Part shown: in pieces, positions 8,450-16,952 of the stretch | Layout of the letters: the number at the start of each line of letters is the position of its first letter | Position numbering within the stretch: the stretch's first letter is position 1 | Source of the DNA: CAYMLQ01 sp964390795 | GTDB lineage: Bacteria; Verrucomicrobiota; Kiritimatiellia; RFP12; UBA1067 | NCBI GenBank assembly: GCA_964390795.1 | Contig: CAYMLQ010000012.1 | Location: 1-42,337, forward strand | DNA: 42,337 nucleotides | Direction: 5' to 3' | Notes under the pieces: model-generated | Databases searched by the model: none | Told to the model about the DNA's origin: nothing | What the model saw: the letters and a program-made list of their open reading frames with translations, nothing else | Translations under genes and position numbers: made by a program

Positions 8450-9952
8450 TTAGTCGACCCGGATCAGGGTGCCGCGGCCAAACACCTGCAGCGTACCCTG
8501 TTCACTGCTGAACTCGTAGTTGTCGTCCTGGCCACCCTGTACTGTGATCGGGTAGGCTCCGGCAGGCGAGGCGGCTGTGGCTGCCGTCGAGGTCGTGGGA
8601 GCCTCGTCGAGGACCGCCGCGTCCTCGCCGAACACAAAGCCCGTATACGTGATCGCGAACGCCGGATTCGGCTGGCCGCGGACACGGGTCGCGTCCGCAG
8701 CCCGGCAGATGAGCGTGGCCTTGCCGATGGTCAAGTCTGCGGCAGTGAAGGCGAGGGCGTAGTTGGCGCCGGCCGTGAGCGTGCCCTGGCCGATGGCGTA
8801 GGCGCCAGCGTTCTCGCCCAACGCGCGGGTCAGCGCACCGCTGAGCACGTCCTCGCCGACGAGGCCGTCGGCCGCGTAGGTCAGCGCAGGGTCGGCGTCG
8901 CCATAGGTCTTGGCCTTGGCTGTGGCCGTGACGGTTACGCTCTTTGGGCTGACGGTGAACGACTGGTCTGCGCTGGCGACCGCGTTCCAGTTGGCATCGC
9001 CGCCTTGGGAAGCGCGGGCCGTCACCGTGCCCGCGCCGGTGAGCGTGAGGGTGCTGCCGTCGACGGTGGCGGGGCCGGAGACCACGCTGAAGGTGACGCC
9101 CAGGCCGGAGCTGGCACTGGCGCTCAGGCCGAAGGCCGCGTCGCCGTAGGTCTTGGTGCCGGGGTTGGTGAAGGTCACCGTCTGGCTGTTCTTCACCAGC
9201 ACGTTGGCGGTCGTGCCCAAGGTGGCCACTTGGGCGGCGCTCAGCGTGCTGTTCCAGGTGGCGAAGGCGCTCAGCACCATGGTGTCGTGCTCGCCGTCGT
9301 TGTCGCGCGAAATCAGGAAGTCGTCCAGGTCCAGCGCATACGCGCCGTCGCTGCTGATGCTCTTGGTGCTGGTGTACCAGAGCGAGCCGTTGACATAGAT
9401 CTTCACGTCTCCGGAGCCGAGCGTCGTGTCGCACGTCATGACGATGCGATACCAGGTGTTGGCGGCGGTGGCGTTGGATGAATACCCCCCGAGCCCGGAG
9501 GCTCCGCCGATGGTGCCGGCGGTGCCGGAGTTCTTGATGAACAGATCGCTGTCGTTAGCATTGTCGCCATTGGTTTGTAACAGGCACTTCCACGTGCCTG
9601 AATTCGGATACTTTAAGTCCCACATCAGGGTGTACTGGCGGACATAGCTCGACGTTCCTCCATTGGCTGGCATGCCGTGATTACAGCGATACCAGCCGCC
9701 GTTGCCGCTGAACTGGACCGCCCCGTCGGTGGCGCCGTTCGGTCCGGTGGTGGTGGAGCCGGTGCCGTTCTTGGTCAGTGTGCCGCTGCCGGAGATGAGT
9801 TGCTCGCGGTTGGCTAGGTCGAAGTTCCAGTAGCCGGAGGGCGTTTGCGCGGTCGCCGTAAGGGCGCCGACGCCGAGCACCGCCAGGAGGACGGCGCGGC
9901 GGAGAGACCGAACGGCGGTGAGAAACGGATGCGGCGTGCGTTGCGTTTGCAT
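8450..9952 (-). CDS. secreted LamG-MBG protein
   Basis: 500 residues from the ATG at 9952, which is chosen because a signal peptide follows (hydrophobic core AVLLAVLGVGALTATAQ, cleavage near 36). An in-frame start at 10030 would add 26 residues that do not look like coding sequence. A LamG-like sandwich (40-235) is clearly paralogous to that of the 2050-residue protein: both have HGMPANGG, YTLMWD, KYPNSGT and KCLLQTN. Then come MBG/YDG-type beta domains (250-500) with KTYGDAAF, GVTFSVVSGPATV and KTYGDADPALTYAADGL. The tail is YPITVQGG...NYEF...GTLIRVD. No catalytic motif is seen; a binding or adhesion role is inferred. It lies 62 bp upstream of the 2050-residue gene and 185 bp downstream of the six-gene operon, so it may start a second transcription unit. 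Confidence 0.8.
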   Translation of the reverse strand: MQTQRTPHPFLTAVRSLRRAVLLAVLGVGALTATAQTPSGYWNFDLANREQLISGSGTLTKNGTGSTTTGPNGATDGAVQFSGNGGWYRCNHGMPANGGTSSYVRQYTLMWDLKYPNSGTWKCLLQTNGDNANDSDLFIKNSGTAGTIGGASGLGGYSSNATAANTWYRIVMTCDTTLGSGDVKIYVNGSLWYTSTKSISSDGAYALDLDDFLISRDNDGEHDTMVLSAFATWNSTLSAAQVATLGTTANVLVKNSQTVTFTNPGTKTYGDAAFGLSASASSGLGVTFSVVSGPATVDGSTLTLTGAGTVTARASQGGDANWNAVASADQSFTVSPKSVTVTATAKAKTYGDADPALTYAADGLVGEDVLSGALTRALGENAGAYAIGQGTLTAGANYALAFTAADLTIGKATLICRAADATRVRGQPNPAFAITYTGFVFGEDAAVLDEAPTTSTAATAASPAGAYPITVQGGQDDNYEFSSEQGTLQVFGRGTLIRVD

Positions 9953-10137
9953 GCTTGTAAACTTTCTGGGGTTGGTTGATCGTGGCGTTACTCTGACGGT
10001 CACGCGGCCTTGTACAGACACGTCCTGCAAATGAGTGATACTTTGCCGTTCTTACGTTATCGCGGTGTGAAAGCCAAATTTGATTTGAGTAATTTTTGTG
10101 CAAGCGCCTCCGTTATCTTAGCGTCGCACGCCGGTTC
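9953..10137. other. 185-bp gap between the two surface-protein groups
   Basis: I see no gene here. On the minus strand an A/T-rich patch (about 10075-10100) after TTGCAC could hold a promoter for the LamG-MBG gene, but no hexamer pair is convincing. No terminator hairpin was found after the gene ending at 10138, so readthrough is possible. Confidence 0.3.
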
Positions 10138-11436
10138 TCAACGCACGCGGATCAGGGTCGCGCGTTCCAAGATGCGCCAGGTTCCCGTCTGCCTCACATA
10201 ATCGTAGTTGTTGTCAGCGCCACCCTCACAGGTGATCGGATAGGTTCCCTTCGGCGAAGCCGCCGTTGCGGAACTCGCGGCGGACGGCGGCGTGTCGAGC
10301 ACGGCAGCCGTCTCGTTGTTGACAAAGCCTTGGAAACTGATCGTGAACGGCGGCTGCGGCAGCCCTTGCACGCTGAAGGCGTCGGCGGGCTTGCAGAGGA
10401 TAGGCGCTTTGTTGACCGTGAAGCTCCGGTCCACGTTGGGCGCGGCGTTGTAGCTGCCGTTGCCGGCCTGCGAGGCGCGGACGGTCACGGTGCCCGCGCC
10501 GGTAAGCGTGACCGTGCCGCCGCCGGTCACGGTGGCCGGCCCCGAAACCAAGCTGAATGTCACCCCCAGTCCGGAACTGGCCGTGGCGCTCAACGCGAAG
10601 GCGGCGTCACCGTAAGTCTTGTTGGCGGGCTGGGTGAAGGTGATGGTCTGGTCGTATTTTGGCAACGTTGTGCTGCCCGTGCCAGAGACGCCGCTGGTGC
10701 CCGCCTCGTTGGCGGCGGTTATGCGGAAGTAGTAGGTTTGCCCGGCGGTCAGGCCGGTCACGGAACGCGAGGTCGCGGTTCCCAGATCGAGGCCGTTGTA
10801 GCCGCCGACGTGATTCACGAAGCCCGAATCGGTGGCGACGTAGAGCGTGTAGCTCGTGACGCGGTAGTTGCCGTCCGAGTTGCTCCAGTTGGCGGTGAAG
10901 GAGGTGGTGGCCACGCTCGACGCACTGCCGATGGCGGGCGCAGGGGGCGCGATCCAGTTCCAGTAGATACTGTAGCTGAACTTGTGGTTCGAGGTGCCGT
11001 AGTCGTTGAAGGCATTCCAGGTCGCGCGGCTGAGGTTGCGGATGGTGTGGGCCCAACTGTCGTCGTTCTTGCAGTCGTCACCGCTGTCGTAGCTGCAGCG
11101 GTTCCCGCCATCGTCCTCCCAGGCGTAGAGGCGCGTACCGAGCGTGGTGGCGAGGGTGGTCGTGTTGATGGGGGTGTAGTTGATGCCCTGTGTGCAGCTC
11201 CCGTTGTTGTTGATTTGGAAGCACGAGCCGCCCTGCCAGCCGCCGCCGTCGAGGTTGGCGTAGATGAGCGCCGTGTATTCCTCATCGCCGCTCTCCCAGC
11301 AGGCAGAGGTCTCGTAGTGCTTGACCGTGTTGAAGTTGACCTGGACGTTGATGTATTGGGCCTGCGCCGTGCAGGTGCCCAGCAGCAGCGCGGCGAGACC
11401 CACAAGAGGGGCCAGCAGGTGTTTCGTGAGCTTCAT
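10138..11436 (-). CDS. secreted protein: Cys/Asp-rich N-terminal domain, Fn3, MBG
   Basis: 432 residues. ATG at 11436 overlaps the TGA of the upstream gene (ATGA) and has AAGGA eight bases before it, so translation is probably coupled. Signal peptide 1-27 (hydrophobic LVGLAALLLGTCTAQAQ). Residues 28-165 form a domain I cannot name, with ACWESGDEEYT, several Cys and the phrase AWEDDGGNRCSYDSGDDC at about 105-123. The same domain occurs at the start of the 1127-residue protein of this operon. A fibronectin type III domain follows (165-255: TSFTANW, YTLYVATDSGF, GQTYYFRITAANEAG), then MBG-type beta domains (260-432) with NKTYGDAAF and the tail YPITCEGG...RATLIRVR. The long in-frame extension upstream to 13707 runs antiphase through the glycosyltransferase gene and is not coding. 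Confidence 0.8.
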   Translation of the reverse strand: MKLTKHLLAPLVGLAALLLGTCTAQAQYINVQVNFNTVKHYETSACWESGDEEYTALIYANLDGGGWQGGSCFQINNNGSCTQGINYTPINTTTLATTLGTRLYAWEDDGGNRCSYDSGDDCKNDDSWAHTIRNLSRATWNAFNDYGTSNHKFSYSIYWNWIAPPAPAIGSASSVATTSFTANWSNSDGNYRVTSYTLYVATDSGFVNHVGGYNGLDLGTATSRSVTGLTAGQTYYFRITAANEAGTSGVSGTGSTTLPKYDQTITFTQPANKTYGDAAFALSATASSGLGVTFSLVSGPATVTGGGTVTLTGAGTVTVRASQAGNGSYNAAPNVDRSFTVNKAPILCKPADAFSVQGLPQPPFTISFQGFVNNETAAVLDTPPSAASSATAASPKGTYPITCEGGADNNYDYVRQTGTWRILERATLIRVR

Positions 11437-13523
11437 GGTTGAGTTCCTTCGGATAGATGTGGGTTTGTCAAATGGGTGGAAGAAGGCGGTAAAGTCGAAC
11501 CGGAAGCGCGGGAAGCCCCTTCGATCTGCCGCAGCAGGGCGCGGGCGGTCTCGTTGCGCGGCTGCGCCTTCAGCGCCTCCCGAAACGCCGCGGCGGCATC
11601 GTCGAACCGTCCGAGGGTGGCCAGCGCCGAGCCGAGCTGGACCCGGTATCGGGACGACGCGACCGGCTCGGCGCAGGCGACGGCGCGCCCGAACAACGGC
11701 AGCGCTTCGGCGGTCTTCCCGGTCTGGGCGTACAGCACGCCCCAGTTGCTCCAGGGCAGCGGATCGGAGGGATCGGCCGCCGTGGCCTTGCGGTAGTACG
11801 TCTCGGCCAGGACGGTCTCGCCGGTCTCGGCGTAAAAGTTGGCCAGGTCGCTCAGCGTCGCGGGCGCGGCCTCCGTCGCGGCGGCGCGTTCGAGCAGGAT
11901 ACGGGCTTCTCGCATGCGCCCGGACTTCTGCAGCAGGTAGCCCAGTCCCGAAAGCGCCGCGGGGTGGTCGGCGGAGAGCGTGAGGGCTTGGCGGTAGGCG
12001 GCCTCGGCGTCGCGGAGCGCGCCGCGCGTTTCCAGCGACGCCGCCAGATTGGCGAACTCGAAGGCGCCGGGCGACGCCTCCATGGCACCCACCCGCAGGT
12101 TGCAGACCAGCGCCAGCGCCGTGAGCAGGGGCGCCGCCACGCGCAAGCGGCACCAGTCGCGCGTCCGCAGGGAGCGCCCGAGCGAGACGGCCGCACGGGC
12201 CGCATACGGCGATAGGCAGGCGACCAGCGGCAGCCGGTAGCGGTCGGCCACAAAGACCGCCAAAACCACGGCTGCCGAGGTCGCCAAGAGCAGGAAGAGC
12301 GGCAGATGAGCGCGCAGCGGCGACGCCGTGAGCGCGAGTCCCGTCAGGCCGAGCGGGATCAGCAGCCCGTTCGGAAAGGCGATCCACCGCTTCCAGAGCA
12401 GGCCGGCCAGCATGGGCGAATAGCGTCGGTGTCCGTAGAGCAGGCTGTTGCGGGGCGTCTCCGCTCCCTGCACGAGGGCATACACCTTCTCCGCCATCAA
12501 CCGACCCCACGCGCCGGGAGCGGCGGAGACCGCCCGCCAGGTGCGTTTGAGCCAGTAACGGTTCACCTCGGCCATGGTGCGCAGCCCTTCGCGGCGCGGC
12601 TCGTTGCGCGTGCGCCAGTAGAAGGCGAAGTGCCGCGGATGCGTGACCCGGTTGAGTTCCCGTGCGGCCGGGTCGTTGCCGAGGTAGAGGTTGAGTCCTC
12701 CGTTGGCCGCCAGGAATGGCGATGCCCAGAGCGAATGGCCGGAACCGCCCGCGGCGTCGGTGTGGGCGTTGTGGAGCGCTACCGGCACGACGGGCGCCAG
12801 AAACGCCAGAGCGAAGACGCCCAGCGATACGAGTGGGGTTGGTGAGAAAGCGACTTCGGTCCGCCTGCCGCCGTACCGCCATGCAGCCAGCAGCCAAACG
12901 CACACGGCGGCGGCCGTCAGATGCGCACCCCCGCGGTTGATCGCGGAGAGCCCCAGCAACAGTCCGGCCGCGAGCCACGCCCATAGACGCCCCGTCTGCC
13001 ACGCTACCGTGAGCGCGAGCGCAACGGAGACCGTCAGAAAGACATCGAGCGAAGCGCTCAGCAACTGGGCGTCGTAATAGACGAGTACGCCGTGGAAGGC
13101 GCAGATCAATCCCGCGAGCAGCGCGACGGTGCGGTCGCGGAACAGCCGCCAGGCCAGCGCGTAGACCAAGCCGCAGGTCAGGGCGCCCAGGCCGCACTGC
13201 ACGGCTTTGACCGCCAGCGCGTCCGTGCCCACGACACGGTAGCAGAATCCGAGGAAGAACCCGTAGAGCGGCGGCCAGAAAAACGGCTTGCCCGCCGCAG
13301 GCCAGGTGCCGGCCAGCCACCCCAAGCCGTACTCGTGGTAGCGGTCCGCGTCCAGCCCTCGCACCGCGAAGAACGGGCTGCCGCTGTCGGCGGCCAGATG
13401 CAGGGCGCGCACGGCCGCCGCCGCGACGACCACGCCCAGCGCGGCAAGCCAAAGGGCTCGCCGCGCCGGCGACGCGGCCCCGTCCGGGTCGTCGGTGGCC
13501 TCCTCTGTGCAGTGCGTGGTCAT
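11433..13523 (-). CDS. membrane GT-C glycosyltransferase with C-terminal TPR repeats
   Basis: 696 residues from ATG 13523; earlier in-frame starts would overlap the preceding gene and encode non-membrane sequence. TM1 is at 23-42. The first periplasmic loop carries GLDADRYHEYGLGWLAG (57-73) and FFWPPLYGFFLG, as in PMT/ArnT-type (GT39/GT83, PMT_2) lipid-linked sugar transferases, where an Asp in this loop is catalytic. About ten further membrane segments follow to roughly residue 450. From about 480 the chain is TPR helices (LETRGALRDAEAAYRQAL, HPAALSGLGYLLQKSGR, DPLPWSNWGVLYAQTGK, GRFDDAAAAFREALK). GT-C enzymes use polyprenyl-phosphate sugars to modify proteins or glycans outside the membrane. 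The location between genes for secreted Ig-fold proteins suggests these as acceptors (inference). Family call strong, substrate unknown. Confidence 0.82.
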   Translation of the reverse strand: MTTHCTEEATDDPDGAASPARRALWLAALGVVVAAAAVRALHLAADSGSPFFAVRGLDADRYHEYGLGWLAGTWPAAGKPFFWPPLYGFFLGFCYRVVGTDALAVKAVQCGLGALTCGLVYALAWRLFRDRTVALLAGLICAFHGVLVYYDAQLLSASLDVFLTVSVALALTVAWQTGRLWAWLAAGLLLGLSAINRGGAHLTAAAVCVWLLAAWRYGGRRTEVAFSPTPLVSLGVFALAFLAPVVPVALHNAHTDAAGGSGHSLWASPFLAANGGLNLYLGNDPAARELNRVTHPRHFAFYWRTRNEPRREGLRTMAEVNRYWLKRTWRAVSAAPGAWGRLMAEKVYALVQGAETPRNSLLYGHRRYSPMLAGLLWKRWIAFPNGLLIPLGLTGLALTASPLRAHLPLFLLLATSAAVVLAVFVADRYRLPLVACLSPYAARAAVSLGRSLRTRDWCRLRVAAPLLTALALVCNLRVGAMEASPGAFEFANLAASLETRGALRDAEAAYRQALTLSADHPAALSGLGYLLQKSGRMREARILLERAAATEAAPATLSDLANFYAETGETVLAETYYRKATAADPSDPLPWSNWGVLYAQTGKTAEALPLFGRAVACAEPVASSRYRVQLGSALATLGRFDDAAAAFREALKAQPRNETARALLRQIEGASRASGSTLPPSSTHLTNPHLSEGTQP

Positions 13524-13558
13524 GCGGCTTGCTTGTCTCGCTGTATGGCTCTTGACGA

Positions 13559-16500
13559 TCAAGGCTCCCGCAACGACACGCGCACACGGAAGAAGGCCTG
13601 CGGCGCGGGCGCGGCCAGACGCCAGCGCAGTGTGCCGCCGGCCGTTTCGGGCGCCTGCAGCGGCAACGCCCATTCCGGTGCTGCCAGGCTTGCGGTGGCC
13701 TCGACAACCACGGTCACGTTCGCCGCAGCCGCCGGATCGATGACGGGCGTGACGGCAGCCATGTCGCCAGACACCTGGGCGAGCGTCAGCAGCGGAACCG
13801 TAGCCAGCGCGTCACCGAAGGCGTACGCGATGCCGTTGGGCACACCGTCGCCGTCCGCGTCACTCTCAAAGGCGCGCTTGTCCGCGGGATAGGCGGAATA
13901 CGCCGCGTCCGCCCACTGGTCGTACACGTCCTGAGCGGTCGCGCCACCCGTGATGGTGAAGGTCGCGCCGGTGAACACGAGCGTGTAGTTGGCGTTCGCC
14001 GCGAGCGTGCCCTGGCCTATGGCGTAGGCACCGGCGTTCTCGCCCGCCGCGCGGGTCAGCGCGCCGGTGAGGGTGTCGCCGTCCACGAGGCCGTCGGCCG
14101 CGTAGGTCAGCGCCGGGTCGGCGTCGCCGTAGGTCTTCGACTTGGCGTCCGCCGTGACGGTAAGCGCCTTGGGGCTGGCGGCGAAACTGACTTCGACATC
14201 CGATGCCGCCTCATAGTTGGCGTCGCCGGCCTGCGTGGCACGCAGAGTGACGAGTCCCGCGCCCGTCAGCGTGACCAGGGCGCCCTCGAGCGTGGCGGGG
14301 CCGGAGTGTATCTCAAGGCTGACCGGCAGCCCCGAGTCGGACAGCGCCTCAAGCGCGAAGGGCGCGTCGCCGTAGATCCGGTCGGCGGGGGCCGGGAAGG
14401 CGATGGTCTGGGCCCCCTTCTCCACCGTCAGCGTGAAGCTCGCCTGCGCCGTCAGCGCGCCGTCCGATACGGTCACTGTGATGGTCGCGGTGCCGGCCCG
14501 GTTGGTCGCGGGCGTGAGGGTGACCGTCCGGTTCGTGCCCTCGCCGCCGAAGACGATGGCCGCGTCGGCCAGCAGGGCGGGGTTGTCGCTGCTGGCGGAG
14601 AGCGTGAGGGAGGCCTCGTCCGAGTCGACATCCGTCACGATGATCGCCTCCGGACCGACCGTGCCGTTAAAGGCCACCGTCAGGACGTTTGTGACGGACA
14701 AGGCGGGTGCGTCATTGACAGGCAGCACATCGACCTGCACGACGATGACATCCGACTGGCTCTGAGCGTCCTCGACGAGCACCTCGAAACTCACGCTGCC
14801 GAACCAGTTGGTCGGCGGAACATACGCGAGCGTCGGAGCCGAGCCTGTGCCGCCGACTGTGGCGACACCCGAGGTCGGGGCGGAGGCCAGGCTCCACGTC
14901 AAAGTGCCGCTGCCCGAGCTTGCAGTGAGTACCGGCGGCGTCCAAACGCCGTCCTCGTCCATCACCGTCGAGAGGTGATCGCCCTGTTCGATGACGGGCG
15001 GCTCCGCGACATCGGCAACCTGGATCAAGAACACCTTCTCGTACGTTGCGCTGTAGGGATCGGTCACGCGAACGCGAACGCTGCACGACGGCTTGGTCTC
15101 GAAGTCCAGGCTGGCCGTCGCGCGCAGCGTCGAGCCGCTGATGTTGAAGAGCCCGTTGTCGGTCGAGCCGGTACCGCTCACCAGCGTGAAGGTGAAGACC
15201 GTATCGTCCGCGTCCGTGCCGCCCAGGCTGCCCACCGCCGCGTTGGCCCCGGCGTTTTCGTGTACGCTGTTGTTACTCAGCGTGAGGCTCGTCGGCGTGG
15301 CGTTCTTGCGGCTGCCCGCGTCCGAGGCGCTGAAGGCGCTGTCGCCGGCCGCGTTGACGGCGCGAACCCAGTAGTAGTGGGTCGTGTGGGGCAGCGCGCC
15401 CGTGTCAGCGAAGAAGGTGTCCGTTCCGGAGTGGATGAGCGTGGCCGTCGCGCTGTCATTCAACGTGTGCCGGTAGACCGTATAGCCGGTCGCGCCGTCT
15501 GAGGCCGACCAGAACAGGTTGACGCGATCGGCGACCGCGGCGTCCGAGGCGGTCAGCCCGGTGGGCGCCGCGCAATACAGGGCGACCGTCTGCGAGGCGG
15601 AACTGGCGCCGGTGCCTCCGGCGTTGGCGGCCCGCACGCGATAGTAGTACGTCCCGGCCGGCAACAGGCCCGCGACGGGCTCGCTGGTGTTCGCGCCGAC
15701 GGCTTTGTTGTTGTAGCCGGCAACGAAGGCCGTGAAGCCCGCGTCGGTGGCGACGTCCAGGTAGTACGCGGTCGCGCCGGTCGCGGGGTTCCAACGGGCA
15801 CGGAAACTGGAGGTTCCCACCGTGTCCGCGGCCAGCGTCACCGGCGCGGCAGGCAGGGTGGTCGCCGACTGGGTCGTGGAATTGCCGCTGGTTCCGCTGG
15901 CGTTGGAGGATCTCACGCGATAGTAGTAACTCGAACCCGAGGCGAGGCCGGACACGCTCTGGCTGGAGGCGCTGCCGCAGGCGCGGTTGTTGTAGCCGGC
16001 GACGAAGTCCGTAAAGCCCATATCCGTGGCGACGTCCAGGTAATACGTGGTTGCTCCCGCGCTGGCGGACCAGTTGGCGGTGAAGCCGTTGGCGCTCACG
16101 GCGGTGGCCGCGCCCACGCCCGGTGCGGCGGGCAGGGTCAGCGCTGAGCCGGACGAGGAATAGCCGCTCGTGCCGCGCTCGTTGGCGGCCGTGACGCGGT
16201 AGTAATAAGTCTGTCCCGGAGTCAGGCCCGTGACCGAGCGCGACGTGGCGGTGCCGACATCGAGTCCGTTGAAGCCCGATACGTGGTTGGCGAAGCCGGA
16301 ATCCGTAGCGACATAGAGCCGGTAGTTCGTCACGCGGTAGCCGGACGGGCCGCTCCAGTTCGCGGTGAAGGAGGTCTGCGCCAGGGCGCTTGCGGCTGCG
16401 GACGCGGGCTCAGCGGGCAGGCTCCAGTCCCACCAGACGCTGAAATACGTTTTATGGTCATCGCTGCCGTAGCCGCCGTACTCGTGCGAAACGCCGCGGT

Positions 16501-16942
16501 ACGAGGCGTTGGCGAGCGTCAGGTTATCCAAGACCGTGCTCGCGGTGTGGCAGTCGTCGCCGCTGTCGTAGCTGCACCGGTTGCCGCCGTCGTCCTCCCA
16601 CGCGTCAAGATAGACGTCCAGCACGCTGGCATCGGATTGGAGCGTACGGTTCACAATCTGCGCGTTAATCGTCTTGGTACCGTCTCCGTTACTGTCGATG
16701 GTGTAACAGGTGCCTCCCAGCCACGAACCGTCGTTATTGAACATGAAGGAACTCTTGCCGCTGAATTCCTCGCTGCCCGTCTCCCAGCAGTTGCCGCCGC
16801 TGGAACCGTACTCGCTGTGCCAGTGGCGGTTCAGGGTGACGGTGTAGTCGATGTAGTCGGCCTGCGCGCGGATCGCGAACAGGCTCAGCGCGCCGATACA
16901 GGCACGCGCCAGATGCGTGCGCAGTGTTTTCGTCAGTGTCAT
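13559..16942 (-). CDS. giant secreted protein: Cys/Asp-rich domain, four Fn3, cadherin-like, MBG, C-terminal module
   Basis: 1127 residues. Of two nearby ATGs, 16942 is preferred: AGGAGG abuts the ATG at 16948 but is six bases before the one at 16942. Signal peptide 1-27 (ACIGALSLFAIRAQA). Residues 28-175 repeat the unnamed Cys/Asp-rich domain, again with AWEDDGGNRCSYDSGDDC (about 114-131). Four Fn3 domains follow (178-545; FTANW, YYYRV and LPAAP hallmarks; the second and third share YYLDVATD and FVAGYNN). Then a cadherin-like domain (550-650, NSVHENAGA), Ig-like domains (650-830), an MBG pair (830-985) and a C-terminal module (990-1127) with ESDADGDGVPNG and the end QAFFRVRVSL. It starts 10 bp after the DUF1573 gene and ends 36 bp before the glycosyltransferase gene. 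A surface or extracellular role is inferred. Confidence 0.85.
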   Translation of the reverse strand: MTLTKTLRTHLARACIGALSLFAIRAQADYIDYTVTLNRHWHSEYGSSGGNCWETGSEEFSGKSSFMFNNDGSWLGGTCYTIDSNGDGTKTINAQIVNRTLQSDASVLDVYLDAWEDDGGNRCSYDSGDDCHTASTVLDNLTLANASYRGVSHEYGGYGSDDHKTYFSVWWDWSLPAEPASAAASALAQTSFTANWSGPSGYRVTNYRLYVATDSGFANHVSGFNGLDVGTATSRSVTGLTPGQTYYYRVTAANERGTSGYSSSGSALTLPAAPGVGAATAVSANGFTANWSASAGATTYYLDVATDMGFTDFVAGYNNRACGSASSQSVSGLASGSSYYYRVRSSNASGTSGNSTTQSATTLPAAPVTLAADTVGTSSFRARWNPATGATAYYLDVATDAGFTAFVAGYNNKAVGANTSEPVAGLLPAGTYYYRVRAANAGGTGASSASQTVALYCAAPTGLTASDAAVADRVNLFWSASDGATGYTVYRHTLNDSATATLIHSGTDTFFADTGALPHTTHYYWVRAVNAAGDSAFSASDAGSRKNATPTSLTLSNNSVHENAGANAAVGSLGGTDADDTVFTFTLVSGTGSTDNGLFNISGSTLRATASLDFETKPSCSVRVRVTDPYSATYEKVFLIQVADVAEPPVIEQGDHLSTVMDEDGVWTPPVLTASSGSGTLTWSLASAPTSGVATVGGTGSAPTLAYVPPTNWFGSVSFEVLVEDAQSQSDVIVVQVDVLPVNDAPALSVTNVLTVAFNGTVGPEAIIVTDVDSDEASLTLSASSDNPALLADAAIVFGGEGTNRTVTLTPATNRAGTATITVTVSDGALTAQASFTLTVEKGAQTIAFPAPADRIYGDAPFALEALSDSGLPVSLEIHSGPATLEGALVTLTGAGLVTLRATQAGDANYEAASDVEVSFAASPKALTVTADAKSKTYGDADPALTYAADGLVDGDTLTGALTRAAGENAGAYAIGQGTLAANANYTLVFTGATFTITGGATAQDVYDQWADAAYSAYPADKRAFESDADGDGVPNGIAYAFGDALATVPLLTLAQVSGDMAAVTPVIDPAAAANVTVVVEATASLAAPEWALPLQAPETAGGTLRWRLAAPAPQAFFRVRVSLREP

Positions 16943-16952
16943 GTTCATCCTC

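Noticed and set aside
11437..13707. N-terminal extension of the 432-residue protein back to 13707
   Set aside because: In this part the frame is out of phase with the GT-C-TPR gene, whose membrane and TPR motifs are unmistakable. The signal peptide and ATGA junction at 11436 mark the true start.
8366..15502. long plus-strand frames at 8366-9481, 10096-11442 and 14306-15502
   Set aside because: All lie opposite recognisable secreted proteins with clear domain motifs; the plus products are low-complexity and without known features.
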